From an uncultured Lachnospiraceae bacterium (GTDB taxonomy: Bacteria; Bacillota_A; Clostridia; Lachnospirales; Lachnospiraceae): a DNA stretch of 8,798 nucleotides. The notes below the pieces were generated by a model. It ran no database searches and had not been told where the DNA came from. It saw nothing but the letters and a program-made list of their open reading frames with translations. The DNA lies in the NCBI GenBank assembly GCA_910588595.1, contig CAJUQU010000157.1, forward strand, positions 1 to 8,798, written 5' to 3'. Shown here piece by piece: positions 1 to 6,261 of the stretch. Each line of letters starts with the position of its first letter. The first letter of the stretch is position 1. The translations under genes were made by a program, and so were the position numbers.

Positions 1-1580
1 TCCAGCAGCTGCTGTTGCTGTTGCTGCAGCGCCTGATAATACGCATCCAGTGCAGCCTGCTGCTCCGCTGCAGCCCGCTCCTCATCGGTCATCGCCGCCT
101 GCTGTTCTGCCGCCGCTGCCATCTCCGCCTTGATCGCTGCCGCTTCCGCCTTGCAGGTATCAATGCTCCCCGACGCCACCGCCGCATTGATGCGCGCCGC
201 ATAATTCGGGTTGTCCGTGTTGACACCTACCGTTGCGGACCTCGGCGATACCTTGTAAGAACTCTTGTTGATCACCTCGCGGCTCACCTCGACACCGTTC
301 TCCTCCACAACTTTCCAAAGCTGTGCAGTATACCCGATATGGGCAGATTCGACACTGATATACCCCACACCCTGACTCGTAGTCGGCGTGATGATCTCGT
401 GGTCCGGGCGAGTGGTCGAAAGCGTCTCACTCTCGTAGCGCACGACGCGCCCCGGATCTCTCTGCTCCACGCCATAGATCGTAAATGTGATCTGTTTTCC
501 TTCCGTGATCCCTTCTATATAGACCGGATTGTCCCAACTGTTGACAAAGCGGAAATCCTTGCCAGCCGCCTCAGCAATGGCAGCATCCATCGACGGCTTC
601 ACGTACGCGATGATCATAGAATGATTATTGCGCTCTGTCACTTCCAGCTCCGATAAGAGAACCGCATTGTACAGTGTCGTTGACACCTGGCAGATACCGC
701 CGCCAAGACTGTCGACCACCTTTCCGTTCTGGTAAGATCCTGCCGGGTAGTACCCGTTTGCTTCTGTAAAGGGCTTGATCGCGTCGTAGGTAGAGAACTC
801 ATCTCCTGGATACAAAAGAGTCCCGTTGATCAGGCGACACCCGTTCTCCACGTTTTTGCACCTCGCAGAACTGCTGGTGGAATAGCTCGTCGTGAAAGTG
901 CCGAGCACATCTGTCATTTTCTGCAGTTCCTCGACGCTGCCCTTTGGCTCTGTCACATCGATCGCAAGATCGATAGACGCATCCTGATAATCCCAGCCCA
1001 CGGTGATGTAGTCGTATGTCTTATTCAGCGACTCCTCGACGTTCACCCGCTGTCCGGTCTGCCCTTCCTCTATGACAAACTCCCCGTCAACCCTTGTGAT
1101 CGTGTTGTTGACCGGCATGACATCATACTCTGCACACTGCTCCTCCAGCACTGCCTTGATCAGCTCCCTGTCAAGGGACAGTCTCAGGTCGTACACCTTA
1201 TTGCCATGCTTTAGATCCTCTATTGCCTTGTATCGTTTTACTATATTTCCTTTTTTGCCAAGTGCTGCAGCGGCGTCAATGTCCGCCTCGTTCACCCATG
1301 TCAGCCCAAAGTCACCGGCGTTGACGATCACATAGTGGTCATTGGGCGCGCCAAATGTGATCTTTTTCATCTTCAGCTCCTCCACAAATGCGCGGACAGC
1401 AGCCTTTGCCTCATCCGCAGTCATCCCTGCAAGACTGATCTCTCCCATGTAGACGCCTTCCAAAATAACGTCATCGCCCGAAGCAGCCACAGCATCACTC
1501 ATCTTGAATGTAACCGCGAGCACTGCTGACAGAACCATGGCCATCACAGCGAAAACAACACGTCTCCTCACTTTTTTCAT
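1..1580 (-). CDS. VanW-domain (YoaR-like) cell-envelope protein, C-terminus cut by window edge
   Basis: A continuous reading frame of 526 visible codons starts at ATG 1580-1578 behind AGGAG (1590-1594, 9-nt spacing) and is still open at base 1. Residues about 8-25 form a hydrophobic stretch after a KKVRRR start, so it is a signal peptide or membrane anchor. Residues about 100-200 resemble the peptidoglycan-binding-like domain found in YoaR proteins. Residues about 230-360 are a VanW domain, with the hallmark GGGICQVSTTLYNA around 293-306. A short G5-like stretch (REVINKSSYKVSP) follows, then an Ala/Gln/Glu-rich tail from about residue 462 with six consecutive Gln. The family is surface-located and of unclear biochemistry; VanW occurs in some vancomycin-resistance clusters, but no other van gene is present and resistance should not be inferred. 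It is probably co-transcribed with the small membrane peptide gene 63 bases upstream. Confidence 0.92.
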   Translation of the reverse strand, partial: MKKVRRRVVFAVMAMVLSAVLAVTFKMSDAVAASGDDVILEGVYMGEISLAGMTADEAKAAVRAFVEELKMKKITFGAPNDHYVIVNAGDFGLTWVNEADIDAAAALGKKGNIVKRYKAIEDLKHGNKVYDLRLSLDRELIKAVLEEQCAEYDVMPVNNTITRVDGEFVIEEGQTGQRVNVEESLNKTYDYITVGWDYQDASIDLAIDVTEPKGSVEELQKMTDVLGTFTTSYSTSSSARCKNVENGCRLINGTLLYPGDEFSTYDAIKPFTEANGYYPAGSYQNGKVVDSLGGGICQVSTTLYNAVLLSELEVTERNNHSMIIAYVKPSMDAAIAEAAGKDFRFVNSWDNPVYIEGITEGKQITFTIYGVEQRDPGRVVRYESETLSTTRPDHEIITPTTSQGVGYISVESAHIGYTAQLWKVVEENGVEVSREVINKSSYKVSPRSATVGVNTDNPNYAARINAAVASGSIDTCKAEAAAIKAEMAAAAEQQAAMTDEERAAAEQQAALDAYYQALQQQQQQLL

Positions 1581-1643
1581 AGACTTCTACTCCTATTTTT
1601 GCCGTTTATTTTGCATTGTTCCAAATAATGTGATATATTATTA

Positions 1644-1754
1644 TCAGATGCCGAAAACACTTAGTACCAACGGTACTACCATAGCCAGTACCAATATAAC
1701 TGCTATGACAGCTGCGATCTTACGCTGAGTTTTTTTATGATTCATGTTCATCAT
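1644..1754 (-). CDS. 36-residue single-pass membrane peptide
   Basis: A short frame starts at ATG 1754-1752 and stops with TGA at 1646-1644. A good ribosome binding site (AAAGGGGTGA, about 1761-1769) lies before it, and a near-consensus promoter lies 27-55 bases upstream. The product has a basic start (MNMNHKKTQRK) followed by about 20 hydrophobic residues (IAAVIAVILVLAMVVPLVL), and is a plausible membrane-inserted peptide. I do not recognise a named family. The second ATG (1751) could also be used. It precedes the VanW-domain gene by 63 bases with no terminator visible between them, so the two probably share a transcript. The promoter, RBS and membrane profile together make chance unlikely. 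Confidence 0.62.
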   Translation of the reverse strand: MMNMNHKKTQRKIAAVIAVILVLAMVVPLVLSVFGI

Positions 1755-1780
1755 GGCTGTTCACCCCTTTTCGAAAGGAT

Positions 1781-1809
1781 ATTATATATGAATTTTTTGA
1801 TTATTGCAA
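1781..1809 (-). promoter_or_regulatory. Sigma-A promoter for the small peptide / VanW transcript
   Basis: On the minus strand, TTGCAA (1809-1804) is followed after 17 bases by TATAAT (1786-1781). The predicted start of transcription is near 1774, about 20 bases before the peptide start codon and just upstream of its RBS. The -10/spacer region covers the ATG (1788-1790) and first codons of the divergent plus-strand gene, so RNA polymerase here would occupy that gene's translation start region. Confidence 0.75.
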
Positions 1810-2396
1810 GCTTTCCTATAATCTGTATTTTATTTTCTTATGCCCTTCACAGCACGAAACGCAAGGAGCAGGATGTCGACCGTGAATTCTGGGACCGGGA
1901 GCAGCGGGCGAACTTCACACGCAAAAAGCCGCTCGACGATCTGAACTTCATCACGATCCCTGATGATCTGCTGACGATGGAACCTGAGCTGACGGACGAG
2001 GAGATCATCGGCTGTCTCAAAGACTTAAATGACTTGTCCTCCTCAAAGATCGTCAACCTCACCGGTTACACAAACACAGACCTCAAATTGGCATATGGGA
2101 CTGCTAATATTACTATATTAAGCGAGTATGATTTTCATTACACCAAACTTGTGACCCTGCTGCAAAAACTCGCCGAACTGCTGCACGAGAACCTAGAAGA
2201 CGAGCTTGCCATCAGAGTTCTAGAGTTTGCCGTTTCCACCGGAACCGATGTCAGCAAGAGCTACTATCTGCTCGCTGAGCTCTACCAGCAGATGAACACG
2301 CCTGAGAAGATCGATCTGCTGATCACACGGGCACAGGGTATCAATTCCCTCATGAAGAATACGATCGTCCAAAATTTGCAAGCAGCCTGTCGATGA
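1788..2396 (+). CDS. Membrane-anchored hypothetical protein, helical C-terminal part
   Basis: 202 residues from ATG 1788, chosen because GAAAGGA (1773-1779) lies 8 bases upstream; an in-frame ATG at 1737 lacks an RBS and would add 17 atypical residues. Residues 1-20 (MNFLIIASFPIICILFSYAL) are a signal anchor. Next come a charged region (REFWDREQRANFTRKK) and a motif around NLTGYTNTDLKLAYGTAN at about residues 88-105. The rest is helical, with TPR-like patterning (DELAIRVLEFAV and YYLLAELYQQMN, about 143-176). I know no function; similar anchored proteins occur as hypotheticals in Lachnospiraceae, from memory only. The last 47 bases overlap the end of the convergent exonuclease gene. No convincing plus-strand promoter was found; it would have to lie inside the antisense small-peptide gene. 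Confidence 0.85.
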   Translation: MNFLIIASFPIICILFSYALHSTKRKEQDVDREFWDREQRANFTRKKPLDDLNFITIPDDLLTMEPELTDEEIIGCLKDLNDLSSSKIVNLTGYTNTDLKLAYGTANITILSEYDFHYTKLVTLLQKLAELLHENLEDELAIRVLEFAVSTGTDVSKSYYLLAELYQQMNTPEKIDLLITRAQGINSLMKNTIVQNLQAACR

Positions 2397-3111
2397 GTCT
2401 GCTTGCCTCGTTTTTTGTGATCTTTTCCAGATCGATAGACTCATCTGTGACATTCTCAACCGGATCGAGCACGAACCCCTCACACCGGAGATGGTACTGC
2501 ACGATCAGTCTCTGCAGAAGCTCCAGCTGCCTGGGCGTGGCAGGATTTTCCTTCTTGACCGTGTAGATCAACGGTTTAGGCTGAAACAACTCGTCCTCCC
2601 TGCCGCCATACTCGGACGCCATGACCCTGTAGAGCCTGTGCGCAGCAACTGCATCATTCAAAGCTCTGTGTGCCTCGAGTTCGATATGGTAATAGTCACA
2701 CAGATAACCAAGCTGCCTGCTCTCCAGCTCATTCAGGAATCGTTTCGCGATCCGCAGTGTGTCGATCCCCAGCTTTTCAAAAGATTTCTTCTGGTTCACA
2801 GCCGCCTTTTTGACAAAGGAATAGTCAAACAGGATATTGTGCCCCAAAAGCACGTCTTCACCCGTAAACGCCAAGAACGCATCCAGGATATCGTCGATGT
2901 ACGGCGCTTGCGCAACATCCGCGTCACAGATCCCGGTAAGCTCCACGATCCGCGCCGGAAGGCTCCGCGCCGGATTGACAAACGTGGAAAATGTCTCTGC
3001 CAGCTCGCCATCCCGCACTTTTACCGCCCCGATCTCTATAATTTTGTCATATTTGGGATTTAGTCCTGTCGTCTCAATATCAAAGGCGACATAATTCATT
3101 GGTATATTCAT
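2350..3111 (-). CDS. DnaQ-like 3'-5' exonuclease, DEDDh family
   Basis: 253 residues. The three exonuclease motifs are intact: FDIETTGL (D11, E13), GHNILFDYSFV (D96) and HRALNDAVAAHRLY (H148, D153), giving the DEDDh metal and catalytic set. This predicts Mg-dependent 3'-5' hydrolysis of DNA or RNA ends, in the family of the polymerase III epsilon/PolC proofreading domain. After the roughly 165-residue catalytic domain comes a C-terminal module (TPRQLELLQRLI, then LEKITKNEASRLIDRLL) that looks like a small helical nucleic-acid-associated motif. There are no polymerase or helicase domains, so it is a stand-alone exonuclease. Start ATG 3111 has AGGG about 6 bases upstream; ATG 3099 is possible. 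It follows the glycosyltransferase gene by 12 bases, so it is likely the last gene of that operon. Confidence 0.93.
   Translation of the reverse strand: MNIPMNYVAFDIETTGLNPKYDKIIEIGAVKVRDGELAETFSTFVNPARSLPARIVELTGICDADVAQAPYIDDILDAFLAFTGEDVLLGHNILFDYSFVKKAAVNQKKSFEKLGIDTLRIAKRFLNELESRQLGYLCDYYHIELEAHRALNDAVAAHRLYRVMASEYGGREDELFQPKPLIYTVKKENPATPRQLELLQRLIVQYHLRCEGFVLDPVENVTDESIDLEKITKNEASRLIDRLLANFGRSYSS
2378..2416 (+). terminator. Possible intrinsic terminator of the 202-residue protein gene
   Basis: GCAAGCAG (2378-2385) pairs perfectly with CTGCTTGC (2399-2406) around a 13-base loop that holds the gene's TGA stop (2394-2396). A run of six T (2411-2416) follows after CTCG. The four-base gap before the T run and the long loop make it weaker than a textbook terminator. 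It lies entirely inside the coding sequence for the C-terminus of the opposite-strand exonuclease. Confidence 0.42.
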
Positions 3112-3123
3112 ATCATCCCTGCT

Positions 3124-4098
3124 TTACTTATCTGAATCCTCGTTGCGGCCGGCTTTTGACACCGCCTGCAGTTTTTTGTATTCCCTTTCCAGAAAGATGA
3201 GGTTCATCTCATAATCCTGCATATTCTTCTGTTTCATGGTCGAGAGCATCAATCCTGCAAAAAATGACTGCATCGCTGCCATGTACACAAAACCGCACAC
3301 GATCAGTGTCGGGAAACGCTCCACCAGCCCTGTCTCAAAATACTCCACCAGAACAGGCGTCAGAAAGATTGTCGAGATCAGCGTGAGGAACACTGCGATC
3401 CACACAAAGAACCCCATCGGCTTATAGTTTTTGTATAATTTCAAGATCGTCATGATGACCCTGAGTCCGTCAGAGTAGGTATTGAGCTTTGACTCGCTTC
3501 CCTCCGGTCTGTCCCTGTACTGGATGACTACATTCTCCACACGCATGTTTTTGTCGATCGCGTGGATACTCATCTCCGTCTCGATCTCAAACCCCTTGGA
3601 CAACACCGGAAATGATTTCACAAATTGATAGCTGAAAGCCCTGTAACCTGTCATGATGTCACGGATATCGCTCTTAAACATACGATTGATGGCACCGCGC
3701 ACGAGAGAGTTGCCCAGATTGTGGAACGGCCGCTTATTTTCCTCAAAGTATGAGGACGAAAGCCTGTCCCCCACAACCATATCCGCATTCCGCTCGAGCA
3801 CCGCCTCGCACAGCTTCCCCGCCTCTTCGGCAGGATAGGTGTCATCACCGTCCGTCATGACATAACACATGGCATCGACCTCCCGGAACATCCGTCTGAT
3901 AACATTTCCCTTTCCCTGTTGGTATTCGTACCGCACGACTGCACCCGCGCGCCGCGCGATCTCATCCGTCCCGTCTGTCGAATTGTTATCGTACACATAG
4001 ACCACGGCTCCGGGCAGCGCCTTTTTGAAGTCTTTTACTACTTTATCAATCGTCTTACTCTCATTATAACAAGGAATGAGCACTGCGATCCCGTCCAT
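3124..4098 (-). CDS. GT2 family glycosyltransferase with two C-terminal membrane helices
   Basis: 324 residues from ATG 4098, chosen because GAGGAG (4106-4111) is 7 bases upstream; an upstream in-frame ATG at 4116 lacks an RBS. The GT-A fold motifs are clear: IAVLIPCYNE at the start, DNNSTDGT (37-44), MTDGDDTYP with the DxD metal/sugar-nucleotide site (D83-D85), and GNSLVRGAINRMF / DIMTGYRAFS further on. Two hydrophobic segments (about 228-250 and 264-287) precede a basic, charged cytoplasmic tail. The architecture resembles dolichol/undecaprenyl-phosphate sugar transferases of the DPM1/GtrB kind, so transfer of a sugar to a lipid carrier at the inner face of the membrane is likely. Acceptor and sugar cannot be read from sequence. 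There is no polysaccharide cluster around it; it sits between tadA (68 bases) and the exonuclease (12 bases). Confidence 0.93.
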   Translation of the reverse strand: MDGIAVLIPCYNESKTIDKVVKDFKKALPGAVVYVYDNNSTDGTDEIARRAGAVVRYEYQQGKGNVIRRMFREVDAMCYVMTDGDDTYPAEEAGKLCEAVLERNADMVVGDRLSSSYFEENKRPFHNLGNSLVRGAINRMFKSDIRDIMTGYRAFSYQFVKSFPVLSKGFEIETEMSIHAIDKNMRVENVVIQYRDRPEGSESKLNTYSDGLRVIMTILKLYKNYKPMGFFVWIAVFLTLISTIFLTPVLVEYFETGLVERFPTLIVCGFVYMAAMQSFFAGLMLSTMKQKNMQDYEMNLIFLEREYKKLQAVSKAGRNEDSDK

Positions 4099-4144
4099 AC
4101 ATAATCTCCTCATCATCTATATCAGATATTTCTGTCTCCTTGAA

Positions 4145-4173
4145 AGTGTACCATAATCCACCCTTTTTATAAA
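4145..4173 (-). promoter_or_regulatory. Weak candidate promoter inside the tadA-glycosyltransferase gap
   Basis: On the minus strand, TACACT (4150-4145) is preceded by TG one base upstream (extended -10). TTTATA (4173-4168) sits 17 bases further up, overlapping the tadA stop codon. Both hexamers match only 4 of 6 consensus bases. It could give the glycosyltransferase and exonuclease genes some independent transcription. Confidence 0.28.
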
Positions 4174-4700
4174 GTATTTTTTTTCGCCTCTTTTTCTGCC
4201 TTATTGCGCATGCGCAGCTCCTTAAAAAAATTTTTGAGCATCTGGGAACACTCTTCCTCCATGACGCCCCTCACCACCTCCACCTGATGATTAAACGCAG
4301 GCATATCAAAGATATTTAAGATCGAGCCAGCACATCCTGCCTTGGGATTCATACACGCCATCACAACCTTGGGGATACGCGCCTGCATTATGGCGCCCGC
4401 ACACATCTGGCACGGTTCCAGCGTGACGTACAGAGTGCACTCCTCGAGCCGCCAGTCACCGATGATCCTGCTTGCCTTGCGGATCGCATTGATCTCCGCG
4501 TGGGAAAGCGCACTCTTGTCCTTATTGCGCCGGTTGTATCCGCGGCCTATGATCTTTCCGTCATGTACGATCACACACCCGATCGGCACCTCGCCGAGCG
4601 CATAAGCTTTCCTTGCCTGTTTGACGGCCTCTCTCATATATTTTTCATCTTCGCTGATCTTTTGTGTCTGCATCATCATACTATCTTTGAATCCAGCCAT
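4167..4700 (-). CDS. tadA: tRNA-specific adenosine deaminase TadA
   Basis: 177 residues. This cytidine/deoxycytidylate-deaminase-fold enzyme converts A34 to inosine in the anticodon of tRNA-Arg(ACG), allowing wobble decoding of CGN codons. The zinc site is intact: SHAEINAI (H68, catalytic E70) and TLEPCQMCAGAI (C97, C100). Surrounding sequence (EVPIGCVIV, GRGYNRR, NPKAGCAGS, FNHQVEV, CSQMLKNFF) is typical of TadA, and a basic tail (NKAEKEAKK) ends it. ATG 4700 is chosen because AGGAT lies 8 bases upstream, and it overlaps the hydrolase gene by 25 bases. ATG 4679, which overlaps the hydrolase stop as ATGA and would drop 7 residues, is a real alternative suggesting translational coupling. In many Firmicutes tadA is next to the SRP RNA gene and dnaX; neither is seen here. 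Confidence 0.96.
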   Translation of the reverse strand: MAGFKDSMMMQTQKISEDEKYMREAVKQARKAYALGEVPIGCVIVHDGKIIGRGYNRRNKDKSALSHAEINAIRKASRIIGDWRLEECTLYVTLEPCQMCAGAIMQARIPKVVMACMNPKAGCAGSILNIFDMPAFNHQVEVVRGVMEEECSQMLKNFFKELRMRNKAEKEAKKNTL

Positions 4701-5605
4701 GCGAGTACATCCTGATACACCTGTTTGCGGTCAAGCTCGTTGAGTACCTCATGCCTGTCCTCCTGGTAGATCTTTAAGGAGACATCCTCGACGCCCGCCC
4801 TCTCATATCCGGCAGCAACCCTCTGCACATCTCTTCCGTAATGCCCGACAGGATCCTGTCCCCCCGAGATAAAGAAGAGCGGGAGCTCCTTTGGGATCCT
4901 GACAATGTTCTGCTTTCTCTGAATGAATGTGAGCACGTCAAAGAGTGTCCTGTAACCGTTGACTGTAAAGATAAAACTGCAGTACTTATTACCCCTGCAA
5001 AAATCCACAATATCGGTGTCTCTTGTCATCCAGTCGCTGCCGGTGCGCGGATTGGGAATGCGCTTCTGATACCCGCCAAATGCGTTTTTCTCAAGCAGCC
5101 TCGAGCGGAAACGGTCTCCAAACACGATCCGCAGCGCATTGGCAACGATCGGTCCCACAGCCAGGATCAGCCAGTTCTGGCTGCCTGTTCCACAGATCAC
5201 AGCGCCGCTGAGTTCCATGCCGTAGGTCATCAGATACCTTCTCGCCATAAAAGATCCCATACTGTGCCCCAACAGGAAATACGGTTTGTTCTTATATTTT
5301 TTCCTGGCATATTTTGTCACCCTGTGCAGATCCGCCACGACAGTCGCACTCATGTTCTTCGGGCAAAAATATCCTAAGTCGGCATCATTCCCCGCAGTGA
5401 GTCCATGACCCAGATGGTCATTTCCGATCACTGCATAGCCATGCCGGTTCAGAAACAATGCAAAATCCTCATACCGGTCAATCATCTCGATCATACCATG
5501 CGAGATCTGTACGACCGCCTTGACTTCACCTTCCGGCTCCCACAATACCACATGGAGTCTGTGTACACCATCCCTTGACGGAATATAAAAATCTTTTCTC
5601 TTCAT
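4676..5605 (-). CDS. Alpha/beta-hydrolase, monoacylglycerol-lipase / serine aminopeptidase S33 type
   Basis: 309 residues from ATG 5605; CTCCT at 5613-5617 (AGGAG on the minus strand) gives 7-nt spacing to this ATG but only 4 to the preceding ATG 5608. The catalytic triad is visible (numbered from 5605): nucleophile S115 in GHSMG, D251 in SGGQDPVGHYG, and H285 in EDRHEVLNE. An oxyanion-hole HG (SHGMIEMIDRY) and the lid-region GNDHLGHG are also typical of the Hydrolase_4 / lysophospholipase L2-like group. It probably hydrolyses monoacylglycerols, lysophospholipids or similar esters in the cytoplasm; substrate not determinable. No signal peptide. It is the first gene of the hydrolase-tadA-glycosyltransferase-exonuclease set. 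Only 23 bases separate it from the 70-bp repeat, so its transcript leader must include repeat sequence. Confidence 0.93.
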   Translation of the reverse strand: MKRKDFYIPSRDGVHRLHVVLWEPEGEVKAVVQISHGMIEMIDRYEDFALFLNRHGYAVIGNDHLGHGLTAGNDADLGYFCPKNMSATVVADLHRVTKYARKKYKNKPYFLLGHSMGSFMARRYLMTYGMELSGAVICGTGSQNWLILAVGPIVANALRIVFGDRFRSRLLEKNAFGGYQKRIPNPRTGSDWMTRDTDIVDFCRGNKYCSFIFTVNGYRTLFDVLTFIQRKQNIVRIPKELPLFFISGGQDPVGHYGRDVQRVAAGYERAGVEDVSLKIYQEDRHEVLNELDRKQVYQDVLAWLDSKIV

Positions 5606-5628
5606 CATGAATCTCCTTTCCCCTTACG

Positions 5629-5698
5629 CGCGCTGCGCACCCGTCAGCGAACCGATTTATCGGTTTGATGACATTCTTCCTCTGGGTGCCCGTGTGCA
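5629..5698. repeat. 70-bp direct repeat, copy 1 (with nested inverted repeats)
   Basis: Bases 5629-5698 are identical to 5730-5799 over all 70 positions, at a 101-base period. Inside each copy GCACCC near the left end and GGGTGC near the right end can pair. Within that, GTCA/TGAC and AACCGA/TCGGTT form a hairpin separated by a 3x3 internal loop. The left end carries the interrupted palindrome GCGC-T-GCGC. A minus-strand reading frame through it (start MHTGTQRKNVIK) has no ribosome binding site and is a by-product. The structure resembles REP-type or small non-autonomous mobile elements, but I do not recognise the family. Confidence 0.9.
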
Positions 5699-5700
5699 AT

Positions 5701-5731
5701 CGAGTAGGGGATTGACCTTCTCCACTACTCG
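5701..5731. repeat. Inverted repeat in the spacer between the two 70-bp copies
   Basis: CGAGTAG (5701-5707) and CTACTCG (5725-5731) are reverse complements; after one mismatch two more G-C pairs follow (5709-5710 with 5722-5723), leaving an 11-base loop. The outer repeat ends (GGGTGC of copy 1 and GCACCC of copy 2) could extend the pairing, so spacer and repeat ends together can form one large hairpin. Confidence 0.6.
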
Positions 5732-5799
5732 CGCTGCGCACCCGTCAGCGAACCGATTTATCGGTTTGATGACATTCTTCCTCTGGGTGCCCGTGTGCA
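5730..5799. repeat. 70-bp direct repeat, copy 2
   Basis: Exact second copy of 5629-5698 with the same internal hairpin potential. Its right end abuts the T-run side of the terminator of the 71-residue protein gene (5801-5830), so the repeat pair occupies the whole gap between that terminator and the hydrolase ribosome binding site. Absence of any mismatch between the copies points to recent duplication, gene conversion or selection. Confidence 0.9.
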
Positions 5800-5800
5800 T

Positions 5801-5830
5801 AAAAACGGGGACAGTCCCTTCTGCCCCCGT
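5801..5830 (-). terminator. Intrinsic terminator of the 71-residue protein gene
   Basis: Read on the minus strand, ACGGGG-G-CAG (5830-5821) pairs with CTG-T-CCCCGT (5814-5805) through ten pairs including one G-T, with loop AAGGGA, followed directly by T residues (5805-5801). It lies 47 bases after the stop codon of the 71-residue protein gene and should insulate the hydrolase operon from it. Confidence 0.8.
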
Positions 5831-5877
5831 CTCATTCGCTTTGATTAACACCTTTTATTTAATTTTTACGCTGAACT

Positions 5878-6093
5878 TTACATTTTAGAAATCATAACAA
5901 CGGACAGATCATACTCATCGAGAAACTCATCGATATCTCTCTCATCGTTGATTTCCATAGCTACCTCAAAGTCCCCAGTCACAGGATCCAAAAAACCTGC
6001 TATCATCTCTCCTGTGGCCTGACTCTTTCTGATCATTGGCTTCTTGTTTAAAATATCAATTCTCTCAGATACTTCTCTTCTCGCTACTAACAT
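5878..6093 (-). CDS. Small acidic protein of unknown function (71 residues)
   Basis: ATG 6093 is chosen because GAAAGGGG lies about 8 bases upstream (within 6097-6107); an in-frame ATG at 6120 would add nine residues encoded by the RBS region itself. The N-terminal half is basic (MLVARREVSERIDILNKKPMI); the C-terminal half is strongly acidic (MEINDERDIDEFLDEYDL, about 46-63). The middle GEMIAGFLDPVTGDFEVAM looks like a beta hairpin. There is no membrane segment, signal or cysteine. I do not recognise the family. It appears to be a single-gene transcript: its own promoter (6262-6289), a roughly 160-nt leader with strong folding potential, and its own terminator (5801-5830). The long leader for such a small gene suggests post-transcriptional control. 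Confidence 0.8.
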   Translation of the reverse strand: MLVARREVSERIDILNKKPMIRKSQATGEMIAGFLDPVTGDFEVAMEINDERDIDEFLDEYDLSVVMISKM

Positions 6094-6255
6094 GTTTTGT
6101 CCCCTTTCAACCCTCTTCAATGCTATATACTAACTTTATCTGCCCCCTCGCGGCAGGTTTTCCTCTCCAAAACCGCCGCATCTTTCCGATTGGCCGCACG
6201 TACCATTCCGCTTTGAATGTGCCCGGTCCTGAGCAGCTTCCAAGTTCGATATATA
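6094..6255 (-). ncRNA. Structured 5' leader of the 71-residue protein gene (candidate cis-regulatory RNA)
   Basis: Between the predicted transcription start (about 6255) and the start codon, the minus strand can form an 11-bp hairpin, GCGGC-GGTTTT with AAAACC-T-GCCGC (6179-6150), with a purine loop GGAGAGG. Upstream, GCAC/GTGC plus ATTC/GAAT (6222-6196) form a second nested stem-loop. The 3' arm of the strong hairpin contains CTGCC, which can instead pair with GGCAG (6145-6141), giving two mutually exclusive folds. I found no match from memory to the common riboswitch motifs (TPP, cobalamin, SAM, GEMM, purine, fluoride). No T run follows, so translational rather than terminator control is more likely, if it regulates at all. 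Confidence 0.4.
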
Positions 6256-6261
6256 TCCATA

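Noticed and set aside
15..656. Open plus-strand frame of 213 codons
   Set aside because: It is antisense to the VanW-domain gene, has low-complexity Arg/Leu-rich composition from a mirrored coding frame, and has no credible RBS or family resemblance.
1..1580. Vancomycin-resistance cluster
   Set aside because: VanW domains are widespread in clostridia; no vanHAX, vanRS or vanY-like gene is in the window.
2491..3063. Plus-strand frame of 190 codons
   Set aside because: It lies wholly opposite the exonuclease gene, whose DEDDh motifs are all intact on the minus strand.
4841..5377. Plus-strand frame of 178 codons
   Set aside because: It is opposite the alpha/beta-hydrolase gene, which has a full catalytic triad; no RBS.
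5629..5799. CRISPR array
   Set aside because: There are only two repeats, each 70 bases and longer than known CRISPR repeats, a single 31-base spacer that is itself an inverted repeat, and no cas gene.
5657..5851. Minus-strand frames through the 70-bp repeats (peptide start MHTGTQRKNVIK)
   Set aside because: They arise from the repeat and the terminator, have no ribosome binding site, and would read through a strong intrinsic terminator.
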